From Catenulispora sp. GP43 (GTDB lineage Bacteria; Actinomycetota; Actinomycetes; Streptomycetales; Catenulisporaceae), in assembly GCF_041260665.1 (NCBI RefSeq), contig NZ_JBGCCT010000005.1, positions 248,001 to 312,000 of the forward strand: a DNA stretch of 64,000 nt, written 5' to 3'. The notes beneath the pieces were generated by a model that worked only from the letters and a program-made list of their open reading frames with translations, did not search any database and was not told the DNA's origin. Position numbers and translations under genes: made by a program. This document shows, in pieces, positions 8,561-17,678 of the stretch; within the stretch, counting starts at the first letter, position 1, and each line of letters opens with the position of its first letter.

Positions 8561-9448
8561 TCAGGAGGCGACAAAGGCTGCGACAGCCTCCGCGAACGCC
8601 TCCGGCTCCTCCAAGTGGCCGAGGTGTCCGCTGTTCTCCAGGATGAGCAGCCGCGAGTCCGGGATCAGGCTATTGAGTTCCTCGCCCCATCGGACGCCGC
8701 AGATCACGTCGAAGCGGCCCGCCACCACCAGTGCCGGCACGCGCAGCGTCGGCAGGGCGGCTCGGTCGTCGACGGGGTCTGGGGCGCCGTGCTCGTCCAG
8801 GCCGGAGATGTAGGTAGCGCGGATCTTGTTCTGGAGCTCGCTCCAGCGTTCCGGGTCGGCCCAGTACGAGGCGACGTAGGCCGGGATGATCCCGCGGGCC
8901 ACGCGCGTCGTCGACTCGTCGTCGGAGATGGTCGGGATCTCCGCGAATGCCTGCAACGCGGCCGGCAGATGCGGGTCGTCGGCGTGCCGTTCCGCGAGTT
9001 CGGAGACCATGCGCGCGGCTTCGGCGCCGAATTCGGGGCCGGTGGCCGGTGCGCTCTCGTAGAGCACCACGCCGGCGAGCTGGTCCGGGCGCAGGATCGC
9101 GTGGTGCTGCGCCACGAATCCGCCGTGGGAGTGGCCCAGCAGGTGTACGCGCGGGACCGGGAGGCGGTCGATCAGTTCGGCCAGGTGCCGGCTGTACAGG
9201 TCACGGGTGTAGCCGTGCGGGTGAGTGGCGAGGCGGCCGGAGTCGCCGGTGCCGGCCGGCTCCAGGTAGACCATCGTCAGGCGCTGCTCCAGCGCTTCGG
9301 AACGCAGGTACTCCCAGGCGATGCCGGGTCCGCCGGGGACGGCCACGCACACCGGTCCGGTGCCGTGGACGTGATAGCGCAACGCGAGGCCGTCGACGTC
9401 GAAGGCGTGCGGACCTTCGGTCAGCGGGGCGGCGGAGGGGGTGGCCAT
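8561..9448 (-). CDS. alpha/beta hydrolase, proline-iminopeptidase-like, 295 aa
   Basis: The sequence opens a classic alpha/beta-hydrolase fold: oxyanion loop VPGGPGIAWEY, nucleophile elbow GHSHGG, catalytic Asp in VVAGRFDVICG and catalytic His in ENSGHLGHLEEPEAF. The PGGPG motif and LEPAGTGDS segment are typical of the prolyl aminopeptidase/lactone hydrolase branch. No signal peptide, so probably cytoplasmic. It follows the broken sigma factor gene on the same strand with an 87-bp gap. Substrate unknown. Confidence 0.85.
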   Translation of the reverse strand: MATPSAAPLTEGPHAFDVDGLALRYHVHGTGPVCVAVPGGPGIAWEYLRSEALEQRLTMVYLEPAGTGDSGRLATHPHGYTRDLYSRHLAELIDRLPVPRVHLLGHSHGGFVAQHHAILRPDQLAGVVLYESAPATGPEFGAEAARMVSELAERHADDPHLPAALQAFAEIPTISDDESTTRVARGIIPAYVASYWADPERWSELQNKIRATYISGLDEHGAPDPVDDRAALPTLRVPALVVAGRFDVICGVRWGEELNSLIPDSRLLILENSGHLGHLEEPEAFAEAVAAFVAS

Positions 9449-9535
9449 GAGCGAACTCCAGATCTTGTCGGTGAGTGGTTCACCGGCAAGATGCGGAAGG
9501 CGGGCCCGAGTTCGATCCCGGAGAAGTGATCCGGC

Positions 9536-10510
9536 TCACACGGCTTCGGCCGGAGCCGCGAGCCGTTGCTCCACTACCGATTCCGCCATCGGGCGCGGGT
9601 GGAAAAGCCGCAGCCGGGCGACCTTGCCGCCGTCCAGATCCATCACCCACGCCGCGGACGGCGGGCAGTGCCCGGGGTCCTCGGGCGGGCTGGTGACGTC
9701 CATCTCCCACACCGCCAGCGACCGGCCGGCGGTCACGTTCACCGGCCGCTGGCGCACTCCGGCGGCGAGGTCGCAGTTCATGGCGCGGGTGATCAGGGCC
9801 CTGCCACCAAGGCGTGCCGCGCCGTACATCAACGCCACCTCGGGCGATCAGCGCTGCGCCACCACCGCCTCGAAGGCGCCGGCCTCGGCGGTGGCGAGGG
9901 TGTCGCGGGCGTCGTCCCAGCTCGCCGCGGTGCGCGTGCGGGCGTCGCTGTGGGCGGCTTCCGCGGTCGCGGCCAATGCGGCGGCGAGTTTGGCACGGGC
10001 CTGATTCAGCCTGCTGCGAACTGTGCCGACCGGGACTCCGCAGACCCGCGCGATCTGGTCGTACGCCGTGACCTGCGAGCTGAAGTGGCGCAGCACGAGC
10101 GGCAGCTGCAAGGTCGGGGACAGCTGCTCGATCGCTTCCCATACCCAGTCCTGCATCGCGTGCTGGTCGAGCAGTTCCTCCGGGCCGGCGGCCGGATCCC
10201 GCGGCGGAGCCGATTCCTCAACCGGCACAAGGCGTCGCGCCTCGCGCAGCCGACCGCGACACTGGTTGCGGACGATCATCCGCAGCCAGGCCCCGACAGC
10301 ATCCGGGTCCCGCACGTCACCGATGCGCCGCAGCGCCACCAGAACCGCGTCCTGCACCGCGTCGTCCGCGTCCGGTCCCGGACCCAGGATGCTCAACGCG
10401 ACGGCGCGCATCCCGGCCCGGTGGTGCTCCAGCAGCAGGGCCAGCGCGGTGACGTCCCCGGCCTGCGCCGCCCGGACAAGCTCCGCGTCGGTGTCAGGCA
10501 GCGAGCTCAT
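9536..10510 (-). pseudogene. SigJ-like sigma factor with SnoaL-type tail, interrupted by an in-frame TGA
   Basis: The first open part (10510 to 9848, 224 codons plus stop) encodes sigma-70 region 2 (DADDAVQDAVLVALRRIGD, AVGAWLRMIVRNQCRGRLR) and region 4 (ELSPTLQLPLVLRHF, CGVPVGTVRSRLNQARAKL). Translation stops at a TGA at 9850-9848 (...EAVVAQR stop). The same frame then continues without shift (SPEVALMYGAARLGG to HPRPMAESVVEQ) to 9536. That part is the SnoaL/DUF4440-like domain which normally follows in this family. A TGG to TGA change of a Trp codon would explain the break. It overlaps the end of the MFS gene by 17 bp. The truncated product could still act as a bare sigma factor. Confidence 0.75.
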
Positions 10511-12032
10511 AGTCCACGTTCTCATCGGTTGTCGCGGGCTTCGGCGCGGGCTTGAGGAACAGGGCGAGTCCGATCCCGACGGCCAGCGCGGGCGCGATCC
10601 ACAGATACCCGGTGGCCGTCGCATGCGCGAAGGCGTCCAATGCGCTCTGCCGCAGACCGGCGGGCAGGTGGCTGACTGAATCGGGCCGTGCCGCGTCGAA
10701 GCCGCCGACGGTTGGCAGACTGCGGGTGCGGTGGGCGAAGCCGGTGTCGAGCAGTGTGCCGAAGACGGCGACCCCGAACGCCGCGCCGATGGAGCGCGCG
10801 AAGGTCACCACGGCGCTGGCCGCACCGAGGTCGGAGGCCGGGACGCTGTTCTGGACGGTCGTCAGCACCACCATCGGCACCATGCCGATGCCGATGCCGG
10901 TGATCAGGAAGTAGACACTCAGCACCGCGGTGCCGGTGCCGCCGCCGATGGTGCCCAGCAGGAGCAGTCCGGCCAGGTTCGCTCCCAGGCCCCCGAGCAG
11001 GATCAGGCGCAGCCGCTCGACGTGCGCGGCCCAGCGCCCGGCCAGGGACTGGCTCACCACCAGGCCGGCGACCAGCGGCAGCATCGAGATCCCGGACAGT
11101 GTCGCCGAGACGCCGTGCACGATCTGCAGGTACGTCGGCAGGTAGACCAGCACCGAGAACATCGCGGCGTTGGCGAAGAAGGCGATGAGCGAGGAGAAGA
11201 CGACGGTCCGGGACCGGAGCATGGCCGGCGGCAGGACCGGGGCGGCGGCGCGGCGCTCGACCGGGAGCAGCACCGCGGCCAGGGCGACGGTGGCCAGGAT
11301 CAGCCCGGCGATGGCCGGCGAGCCCCAGCCCCAGCGCTGGCCGAAGGACGTGACCAGGACCAGGCCGGTGGCCATCGCGGCGAGGAGGAACGAGCCCGGG
11401 TAGTCGATGCGGGCCTTGGCGCCGCGGGTGGCCCTGGGGAGCGCCCGTGCCGCGATGGCCAGGGCGACCAGGCCGACGGGCAGGTTGATCAGGAACGCCC
11501 AGCGCCACGAGAGGTGGTCGGTGAAGACGCCGCCGAGCAGCGGGCCGACGATGCTGGCGACGCCGTAGACGGACCCGAACATGCCCTGGTAGCGGCCGCG
11601 TTCGGTCGGCGCGACGATGTCGCCGACCAGCGCGAAGGTCAGCACGATCATGCCGCCGCCGCCCACGCCCTGCAGGACCCGGGCGCCGATGAGCTCGGCC
11701 AGGTTCTGGGCCAGGCCGCAGAACACCGAGGCTGTGAGGAAGGTCGACGTCGCCGCCAGGTAGAGGCGCTTGCGGCCGAACATGTCGCCGAGCTTGCCCC
11801 ACAGCGGGGTGACGGCGGTCGAGGCGAGCAGGTAGGCGGCGCTGACCCAGGCGATGTCGGCGAAGCCGTCGAGGTCCTCGGCGATGCGCGGCAGGGCGGT
11901 CGAGACGATGGTCTGGTCCAGGGACGCGAGCAGGACCGCGAGGACCAGCGCGGTCATCGCGGCGGCGACGCCTGTCGGCCGGGTCTGCGTTGGACGGGGT
12001 GATGATTCGGGGAACTGCCATGACGTCGGCAT
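10494..12032 (-). CDS. MFS drug transporter, DHA2/EmrB-QacA family (14 TM), 512 aa
   Basis: The start is the ATG at 12032, with TAGGAGG seven bases upstream. Many hydrophobic segments fit the 14-helix DHA2 family. Signature motifs: LASLDQTIVSTALPRIAEDL in the first helix (motif D1), WGKLGDMFGRKRLYL (motif A), RVLQGVGGGGMIVL (motif B), and a motif-C-like stretch GPLLGGVFTDHLSWRWAFLINLPVG. Such pumps export drugs or small metabolites by proton antiport. It is divergent from a TetR regulator, the usual arrangement of a repressor-controlled efflux pump. The C-terminus overlaps the next sigma gene by 17 bp, suggesting coupled translation. Confidence 0.92.
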   Translation of the reverse strand: MPTSWQFPESSPRPTQTRPTGVAAAMTALVLAVLLASLDQTIVSTALPRIAEDLDGFADIAWVSAAYLLASTAVTPLWGKLGDMFGRKRLYLAATSTFLTASVFCGLAQNLAELIGARVLQGVGGGGMIVLTFALVGDIVAPTERGRYQGMFGSVYGVASIVGPLLGGVFTDHLSWRWAFLINLPVGLVALAIAARALPRATRGAKARIDYPGSFLLAAMATGLVLVTSFGQRWGWGSPAIAGLILATVALAAVLLPVERRAAAPVLPPAMLRSRTVVFSSLIAFFANAAMFSVLVYLPTYLQIVHGVSATLSGISMLPLVAGLVVSQSLAGRWAAHVERLRLILLGGLGANLAGLLLLGTIGGGTGTAVLSVYFLITGIGIGMVPMVVLTTVQNSVPASDLGAASAVVTFARSIGAAFGVAVFGTLLDTGFAHRTRSLPTVGGFDAARPDSVSHLPAGLRQSALDAFAHATATGYLWIAPALAVGIGLALFLKPAPKPATTDENVDYELAA

Positions 12033-12064
12033 GTGCAAGCCTCCTAGCTGGTTTATGTCACAGG

Positions 12065-12092
12065 ACTGTAGCACTTAAGAAGGCAGTGTTCA
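12065..12092 (-). promoter_or_regulatory. probable promoter of the MFS gene
   Basis: On the minus strand TGAACA, a 16-bp gap and TACAGT resemble -35/-10 elements, ending 32 bases before the MFS ATG. The 84-bp divergent space with tetR is where a repressor site would be expected. I could not define a convincing palindrome. Confidence 0.4.
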
Positions 12093-12116
12093 TTCTCATG
12101 TGGCTATAGCCGTCGC

Positions 12117-12698
12117 ATGCTGCACAGCGAGGCGCTAGACTCGGGCACCGTGAGAGCCGACGCAGCACGCAATCTGGAAGCCGTCCTGACCACCGGGGCC
12201 CGCATGCTCGCCGCCGATCCGGGGGCGAGCATCGCGGCCATCGCGGCGGAGGCTGGAGTGGACCGCCGGACCGTCTACCGGCGTTTCGACTCCCGGGAGC
12301 AGCTGCTCGAAGCGATCTACGAGGCGCGCTTGGAGGCGATCGGGCGCGCCATCGAGGGCGCGCGGCTGCGCGAGGCGCCGGTGCCCGTGGCCCTGCACCG
12401 CTACGTCGAGAACATCATCGTGGTGAACCGGAAGTGGCCGGTCGACCTGTCCCGCATGCTCGGCGACGACGCCGTCCGCCGGCGCCGCGACGCCTATGTC
12501 GACGAGGTCGACGCGTTCCTGGAGCGGGCCACGGAGGAGGGCCTGCTGCGCCCCGGGCTTCCCGGCAGATGGGCCGGGGCGCTGCTGCCCGAACTGGTGA
12601 ACCTGGTGAACCGCGAGCAGCCGGGGCTCAGCCCCGGCCAGGCGGCCGACGTCGTGGTGGAGACCCTGCTGCACGGCATCGGCGGCGCGTCCCGCTGA
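12117..12698 (+). CDS. TetR/AcrR family transcriptional regulator, 193 aa (start uncertain)
   Basis: The N-terminal HTH is clear: GARMLAADPGASIAAIAAEAGVDRRTVYRRFDSREQLLEAIYEARLEAI. The variable C-terminal ligand domain follows. No Shine-Dalgarno sequence precedes the ATG at 12117. A GTG at 12150 (product starting VRADAARNLEAV), preceded by TAGACT a few bases upstream, could be a leaderless start. By position it most likely represses the divergent MFS pump and is released by the pump's substrate. Confidence 0.85.
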   Translation: MLHSEALDSGTVRADAARNLEAVLTTGARMLAADPGASIAAIAAEAGVDRRTVYRRFDSREQLLEAIYEARLEAIGRAIEGARLREAPVPVALHRYVENIIVVNRKWPVDLSRMLGDDAVRRRRDAYVDEVDAFLERATEEGLLRPGLPGRWAGALLPELVNLVNREQPGLSPGQAADVVVETLLHGIGGASR

Positions 12699-12740
12699 TC
12701 GGCCGGCTCAGGCGGGTCTCAGGCGCGGCTCAGGCGGGGT

Positions 12741-13196
12741 TCAGGCGCGGGTCAGCTGGTTGCGCGTCTCGATCTCCTTGATCGTGTTCTTCAGCGCCTT
12801 GCCCAGCACGCCCTTGCCGACGCTGCCCAGCAGCACGCCGGTGACGCGGCCCTTGAGGTTCTTGCCCTCGCGCACGACCACGACGTCCAGCTGCGTGGAC
12901 CCGTCGGGCAGCGGGGTGAAGGTGTAGGTGTGGCCCGAGGCGCCGCCCCAGATGTTGGAGTCGGTCGTGGTCATCACGACGCGGCGCGGGTCGGACCAGT
13001 CGTAGCTCAGACGCTCCCACACCCCGCCGGAGCCCTCGGTGACGTCGGCGTGGTCCACGCCGGAGGAATGGACTTCCAAGTACTCGTCGGCGCTGTTCGG
13101 GAACAGCTCCTTGCGGCCCGGCCCGAAGTCCGTGAGGCACGCCACGAACTGCTCGGGGGTCGCGAGGGTCTTCTCGGTGAAGTGGATGGTCGCCAT
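12741..13196 (-). CDS. SRPBCC (START-like) family protein, 151 aa
   Basis: A compact protein beginning MATIHFTEKTLATPEQF with an alternating beta pattern (YTFTPLPDGSTQLDVVVVREG) and a long C-terminal helix (GKGVLGKALKNTIKEIETRNQL). This is the helix-grip layout of polyketide-cyclase/SRPBCC proteins, which bind hydrophobic ligands. GGAGAG precedes the ATG. No catalytic residue can be assigned. Its 5' region has a 12-bp tandem repeat that might be an operator. Confidence 0.7.
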   Translation of the reverse strand: MATIHFTEKTLATPEQFVACLTDFGPGRKELFPNSADEYLEVHSSGVDHADVTEGSGGVWERLSYDWSDPRRVVMTTTDSNIWGGASGHTYTFTPLPDGSTQLDVVVVREGKNLKGRVTGVLLGSVGKGVLGKALKNTIKEIETRNQLTRA

Positions 13197-13214
13197 GGCC
13201 GCTCTCCTGGGGTT

Positions 13215-13238
13215 TCGAAATGGGTTCCGAAATGGGTT
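13215..13238. repeat. 12-bp tandem repeat upstream of the SRPBCC gene
   Basis: [T/C]CGAAATGGGTT occurs twice head to tail, followed by the related CCGTAATCG. It begins 18 bp before the SRPBCC start and may be an operator with repeated half-sites. Confidence 0.5.
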
Positions 13239-13303
13239 CCGTAATCGATCTCGTCCGTCTGGCCCCAGGTTCCCGCCGGCGCGGGCTCCGTCGAGCCAGT
13301 ACC

Positions 13304-13342
13304 GGACCCTGGTCGCGCGGGCCCGGGGCCCGGCCAGGGTCC
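13304..13342. repeat. inverted repeat between divergent genes
   Basis: GGACCCTGG at 13304 and CCAGGGTCC ending at 13342 are perfect 9-bp arms around a GC-rich centre that is itself self-complementary (GGGCCCGGGGCCC). It lies 44 bp before the truncated regulator gene. It may be a regulatory dyad or a hairpin. Confidence 0.45.
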
Positions 13343-13385
13343 GTCACGGGCGCGGGCCCGGGCCGCCGGAGCGGATCTTGGAGGG

Positions 13386-14117
13386 GTGACGAGTGATCCT
13401 TCAGCCGCACCGCTGTACGGCCGCATCCGGGAGCAGGAGATCCTGGACCGGCTGCTCCACGACCTGCACGCCGGCCGGAGCCAGGCGCTGGTGCTGCGCG
13501 GCTACACCGGCGTCGGGAAGAGCGCCTTGCTCGCCTATCTGACCGGTCACCCCCTGGCCCGCCAGGTAGTCCACACCGGGGGCGTGGAGACCGAACCGGA
13601 GGTCGCCTTCTCGGCCCTGCACGAGCTGTGCGCACCGCTGCTGGACCGTCTCGACCGGCTGCCGGCCGCTCAGCGGGCCGCGCTGTCCACCGCGCTGGGG
13701 ATGGAAGCGGGCGCCTCGCCGAACCCGCTGCTGATCGGGCTGGCGGTGCTGGGCCTGTTCGCCGAGGCCGCGGACGGCGAGCCGCTCGTCTGCGTCGTGG
13801 ACGACACCCAGTGGGTCGACGGGATGTCCGCGGCGGTCCTGGCCTTCGTGGCCCGCCGGCTGGACGCCGAGGCGGTCGCCGTGGTCTTCGCGATGACCAC
13901 CACGGCGGCGGACGACCTGGCCGCCACCGACAGCCGGCTGCTGGCCGGGCTGCCCGAACTGCGGGTGGAGCGCCTCGGCGAGGACGACGCCCGGACGATG
14001 CTGGACGCGCTGCTGCCCGCGACGGTGGATCCCGGGCTGCGGGACCGCATCGTCGCCGAATCGCACGGCAATCCTTTGGCGCTGGTCGTTCTGTCGAGAG
14101 GTGCGGCATGCCAGTGA
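13386..14117 (+). pseudogene. truncated LAL-type LuxR regulator (AAA domain only, 243 aa)
   Basis: From a GTG at 13386 the product matches the N-terminal ATPase of large LuxR (LAL/MalT-like) regulators: LYGRIREQEILDRLL, Walker A GYTGVGKSALL, Walker B LVCVVDDTQWVDG, and SHGNPLALVVL. It stops after 243 residues, whereas relatives such as the one at 18564 run to about 900 with TPR-like repeats and a C-terminal HTH. Those parts are absent. From 14108 another frame restarts with MPVSIVGRGDELARLEEQ, again the first residues of such a protein, then decays into unrelated sequence. I read this as the remnant of a deleted regulator. Confidence 0.75.
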
Positions 14118-14225
14118 GCATCGTGGGGCGCGGCGACGAACTGGCCCGCCTGGAGGAGCAGGAGGAGATCGACTACCGGCGGCTGTTCGAGGTCGACTTC
14201 TTCGGCGGCCGTGCTGTGAAGTCGC

Positions 14226-14250
14226 GGGGCCGCCGAACTCCGGCGGCCCC
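14226..14250 (+). terminator. hairpin ending the LuxR remnant
   Basis: GGGGCCGCCG pairs perfectly with CGGCGGCCCC over an AACTC loop, six bases before the promoter box of the next gene. Confidence 0.65.
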
Positions 14251-14256
14251 GGAATC

Positions 14257-14301
14257 TACGTCACATTACGGAAGCAGCCTGACGAGCACTCCTCGTAGCG
14301 T
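14257..14301 (+). promoter_or_regulatory. shared promoter box and -10, copy A (hydrolase 1)
   Basis: The 22-bp box begins TACGTCACATTACGG (14257) and ends AAGCAGC (14278). It agrees with copies B and C at 19 of 22 positions. After exactly 17 bp comes TAGCGT (14296-14301) as -10. The box contains a CGTCA-N2-TKACG dyad. There is no TTGAC-like -35, so an activator is probably needed. Confidence 0.75.
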
Positions 14302-14338
14302 CCATCGCACCCGCCCCATCGATCAAGCGAGGAAGCTC

Positions 14339-15181
14339 ATGAGTGCAGATGTCTCCCGTCGTCGAGTATTGGTCTCCGGAGCAGCGTTGGCAGGGTCGGC
14401 GGCGTTGATCGCCGGCGCGGAGGGTACGGCCGCCGCGGCCGGCGCTCCCGGTGACGCGCAGCCGCAGGCGAAGCCCACGATCGTGCTGGTGCACGGCGGC
14501 TACGCCGACTCGTCCTGCTGGAACGCCACCATCGCCGAGTTGCAGCACCAGGGCTACATCACGATCTGCGGATCGAACCCGCTGCGCGGCATCCCGACCG
14601 ACGCCCCGTACATCGCCAGCCTGCTGGACTCCATCAGCGGGCCGGTCGTGCTGGTCGCGCACTCGATGGGCGGCACGGTCATCACGAACGCCGCCGCCGG
14701 CAAGGACAATGTCAAGGCCCTGGTGTACATCTCGGCGTTCGTGCCCGACGTCGGCGAGACGCAGGGCGACCTCATCAACAAGTTCCCCGGCAGCGAGGTC
14801 CTGCCGGTCAGCGTGCCGGTGCCGTATACGAAGGCCGACGGTACGACCGGGACCGACCTGTACCTGTCCAAGGACGGCCAGGCGGCCTTCGCCGCGGACA
14901 TCCCCACCTCGACCTTCCGCGTCCTGCAGGCCACGCAGCGGCCGTTCGACGCCGAGTCGTTCGTCTTCCCGACCACGGCCGCGGCCTGGAAGACGATCCC
15001 GGTGTGGGGACTGGTCGCGGGCCGGGACAAGGCGATCCCGCCGGCGTGCGAGCGCTGGATGTACACCCGCGCGAACGCGCGCAAGATCGTCGAGGTGCCG
15101 ACCTCGTCGCACGTCGCGATGATCAGCCACCCGAAGGCCGTCGCCGATCTCATCGCGGACGCCGCGGAGGCGGTCGCCTGA
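14339..15181 (+). CDS. TAT-exported alpha/beta hydrolase, 280 aa
   Basis: The ATG at 14339 has GAGGAAG three bases upstream and starts a twin-arginine-like leader (SRRRVLVSGAALAGSAALIAG) ending near Ala35. The mature enzyme has VLVHGGYADSS (oxyanion loop), nucleophile elbow AHSMGG, and His in SSHVAMISHP. The acid is probably Asp in VAGRDKAIPP. This layout is the lipase/esterase-like branch often annotated simply as alpha/beta hydrolase. It is clearly paralogous to the hydrolase at 17679-18371 (VLVHGG, ALVYISAF versus ALVYVAAF), and both share the same promoter box. Substrate unknown. Confidence 0.85.
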   Translation: MSADVSRRRVLVSGAALAGSAALIAGAEGTAAAAGAPGDAQPQAKPTIVLVHGGYADSSCWNATIAELQHQGYITICGSNPLRGIPTDAPYIASLLDSISGPVVLVAHSMGGTVITNAAAGKDNVKALVYISAFVPDVGETQGDLINKFPGSEVLPVSVPVPYTKADGTTGTDLYLSKDGQAAFAADIPTSTFRVLQATQRPFDAESFVFPTTAAAWKTIPVWGLVAGRDKAIPPACERWMYTRANARKIVEVPTSSHVAMISHPKAVADLIADAAEAVA

Positions 15182-15233
15182 CGTTCGGGACGTCGGCCTG
15201 GCAGGGCCGGCCGTCCTCGGCGTACGGTCGGGC

Positions 15234-17567
15234 GTGAGCGAAGACCGAGAAGAGCGACCGGCGACGACGTTCGCCGCGGAGCTGCTCCGCTTGCGGCGGA
15301 GAGCGCGGATGACCCTGGAAGGTCTGGCGGAGGGCTCGGGCGTCAGCGCGCGGGCCATCGGCGGACTGGAACGCGGCCACAGCCTCGGGCCGCAGCGGCG
15401 GACGGTGATCGCCCTGGCCGACGGGCTCGGCTTGGGCGAGGCGGAGCGGAGCGTCCTGGAGCAGCTGGCGGAGGCCGGGCGTCCGCGCCCGGTGACCGCG
15501 CCGGTCGGCTGGTGCGTGCCGCCGAGGCCGGTCCCGGACTTCGCCGGCCGTGAGGCGGAACTGGCCGGGCTCGCCGAGTTCGCGTCCGGATCGCCGGCCG
15601 GATCCGGAGCCGCGGCCTCGGTCGTGGTGTTGTCGGGGCCCGGCGGAGTCGGGAAGACCACGCTCGCGGTGGAGGCCGGTCGCCGGTTGGCGGACGCGCG
15701 CGGCGTGGCCCTGTACTACGTGGATCTGCGGGGCATGGACGCCGAGCCGCTGTCTGTCACCGCCGCGCTGTTCCGCTTGCTGAAGGCGCTCGGGGTGGGG
15801 AACCGCGACGTGCCAGATGACGTGGACGGCCGCTCCGGGCAGTTCCGTGCGTTGCTGGAGGAACGGCCTGCCGTCGTGGTCCTGGACAACGCCCGCGACG
15901 AGGAGCACGTCCGGCCGCTCCTGCCGGGCGCGGGCCCGGCCTTGGCGCTGGTGACGAGTCGCAGGCTGTTGACCGGGCTGGAGGGCGTCGCGCGGCTGCC
16001 CGTTCCGGTTCTGGACGGCCCGGCGGCCTTCGGGCTGCTGAGCTCGATCATCGGCGGCGCGGACGGTCCGCGCGGCGAGGGGCTGGCGGATCTGGCGGCG
16101 TTGTGCGGCGGGCTGCCGTTGGCGCTGCGCATCATCGGCAACCGGATGGCCACCCGGCCGGGCTGGACCGCGCGGCAGCTGGCCGATCGGCTGGCCGATT
16201 CCGGGCGGCGGCTGGAGCGCATCCAGGCCGGCGACCAGCAGATCACGGCGGCGTTCGGCATGTCCTACGACCAGCTGAGCCCGCAGGCCCGGCGACTGTG
16301 CCGCCGCCTGGCGCTGATCCCCGGGCCGGACTTCAGCGCCGCGCTGGCGTCGGTGCTGATCGGGGATTCGCTGCCGGACACCGAGGATCTGCTCGACGAG
16401 TTGCACGAACTGGGCCTGCTGACCCAGAACGACGGTCCGCGCTACGCCTTCCACGACCTGATCCGCCTGTTCGCCGGGAACCGGCTGGCGGCGGAGGAGG
16501 AGCCCGCGGAACTGGCGGCGGTCAGCAGGGCGATGACCGAATGGCTGCTCGCGGAGACCGTGACGGCCGGCCGCTGGTTCGAGCCCGAACACGGTGCGGC
16601 ACCTGAGGACCGACAACACCCGGTGGATCTGTCGACGGCTCAAGCCGCTGCCGCCTGGTTGCAGGCCGAGGGCGACAACTGGTTCGGCGCCGTGCGCATC
16701 GCCGCGGAACAGGGGTGGGACCGCCAGGTCGTGGACACGGCCGAGGCTCTGCACTGGTTCTCGGACCACTGGCACCTGTGGGAGCACTGGCACGAGCTGT
16801 TCAGCCTGGCCGTGGCCGCCGCCGAGCGTCTCGGGAACACCGTGGAGCAGGCCACACAGCTGAACTACCTGTCGTGGGCGCAAGTGGTCCGCGGCGACCA
16901 CCAGCTGTCGGCGCAGACCGCGCTGCGTGCCGCCCGCATCGCCGAGCAGGCCGGGGACCTCAGGCAGCAGGCCTGGGGGTACCAGTACGCCGCCAACGCG
17001 CTGACCCGGCCCGATTCCGCGACGGCGCTGTCCTACGGCCAGCAGGCGGAGAAACTGTTCATCGAGGCCGGGGACTACGAAGGGCTCGCCGAAGCCCTGA
17101 AGATCTCAGCCGTCAACCTGATCCGGCTGCGCCGGCCGCGCGAAGCCGTCGAGCAGATCCTCCAGGTGATGGAGATGTACCGGATCCCGCAGACGTCGGC
17201 GGCGCGCCAGCTGATCGCCGACTTCTCGCTGATCACCGGCGGCCTGTACCTCGCCTGGGCCTACGAGGCGATCGACGAGGAGGGCCTGGCCGAGGCGTCC
17301 TACCGGCAGGCGCTGACCGTCGCGGACCGCGTGGAGCTGCCGTTCCAGCGCGGCGACCTGGAGGTCCACTACGCCAGGCTGCTGAACCGGACCGGCCGGC
17401 ACGACGAAGCCGTCGAGCTGGTCGAAGCCGCCCGCGCACGCTACGCGGCGATCAACGCCACGGGACGGGTCGCGCGGGCCGACGAGGTCCTCGCGTTGTG
17501 GCGCGACCCGGCGACGCGCCACAGCCCGCCGGGAGGCGGGTGGTGCGAGTTCCCGGCGGGCTGGTGA
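15234..17567 (+). CDS. NB-ARC/TPR transcriptional regulator with N-terminal Xre HTH, 777 aa
   Basis: Begins at GTG 15234. A TACGGT a few bases upstream could be the -10 of a leaderless message. Residues 12-65 are an Xre-type HTH (MTLEGLAEGSGVSARAIGGLERG). From about residue 100 there is a STAND/NB-ARC ATPase with Walker A LSGPGGVGKTTLA (near 134-145), Walker B PAVVVLDNARD, and GLPLALRIIGNRM. The C-terminal 350 residues are helical TPR-like repeats. The layout is that of AfsR-like regulators lacking the SARP domain. These switch with ATP binding in response to an unknown ligand. Targets may include the neighbouring hydrolases, but the sequence does not show it. Confidence 0.88.
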   Translation: MSEDREERPATTFAAELLRLRRRARMTLEGLAEGSGVSARAIGGLERGHSLGPQRRTVIALADGLGLGEAERSVLEQLAEAGRPRPVTAPVGWCVPPRPVPDFAGREAELAGLAEFASGSPAGSGAAASVVVLSGPGGVGKTTLAVEAGRRLADARGVALYYVDLRGMDAEPLSVTAALFRLLKALGVGNRDVPDDVDGRSGQFRALLEERPAVVVLDNARDEEHVRPLLPGAGPALALVTSRRLLTGLEGVARLPVPVLDGPAAFGLLSSIIGGADGPRGEGLADLAALCGGLPLALRIIGNRMATRPGWTARQLADRLADSGRRLERIQAGDQQITAAFGMSYDQLSPQARRLCRRLALIPGPDFSAALASVLIGDSLPDTEDLLDELHELGLLTQNDGPRYAFHDLIRLFAGNRLAAEEEPAELAAVSRAMTEWLLAETVTAGRWFEPEHGAAPEDRQHPVDLSTAQAAAAWLQAEGDNWFGAVRIAAEQGWDRQVVDTAEALHWFSDHWHLWEHWHELFSLAVAAAERLGNTVEQATQLNYLSWAQVVRGDHQLSAQTALRAARIAEQAGDLRQQAWGYQYAANALTRPDSATALSYGQQAEKLFIEAGDYEGLAEALKISAVNLIRLRRPREAVEQILQVMEMYRIPQTSAARQLIADFSLITGGLYLAWAYEAIDEEGLAEASYRQALTVADRVELPFQRGDLEVHYARLLNRTGRHDEAVELVEAARARYAAINATGRVARADEVLALWRDPATRHSPPGGGWCEFPAGW

Positions 17568-17678
17568 CGGGAGGGCTGCGGGATATCAGGATCCTCATCG
17601 ACCCGGGGCGCTGCGCTAGCGCTACCGGGCCGACACGGCCGACAAGGGGCGGAGTGGGCGCCGGGCGGCCGCCGCGGG

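Noticed and set aside
12054-12072. TATGTCACAGGACTGTAGC as a fourth copy of the hydrolase box
   Set aside because: Only 15 of 19 positions agree and no TASCGT lies 17 bp past the box.
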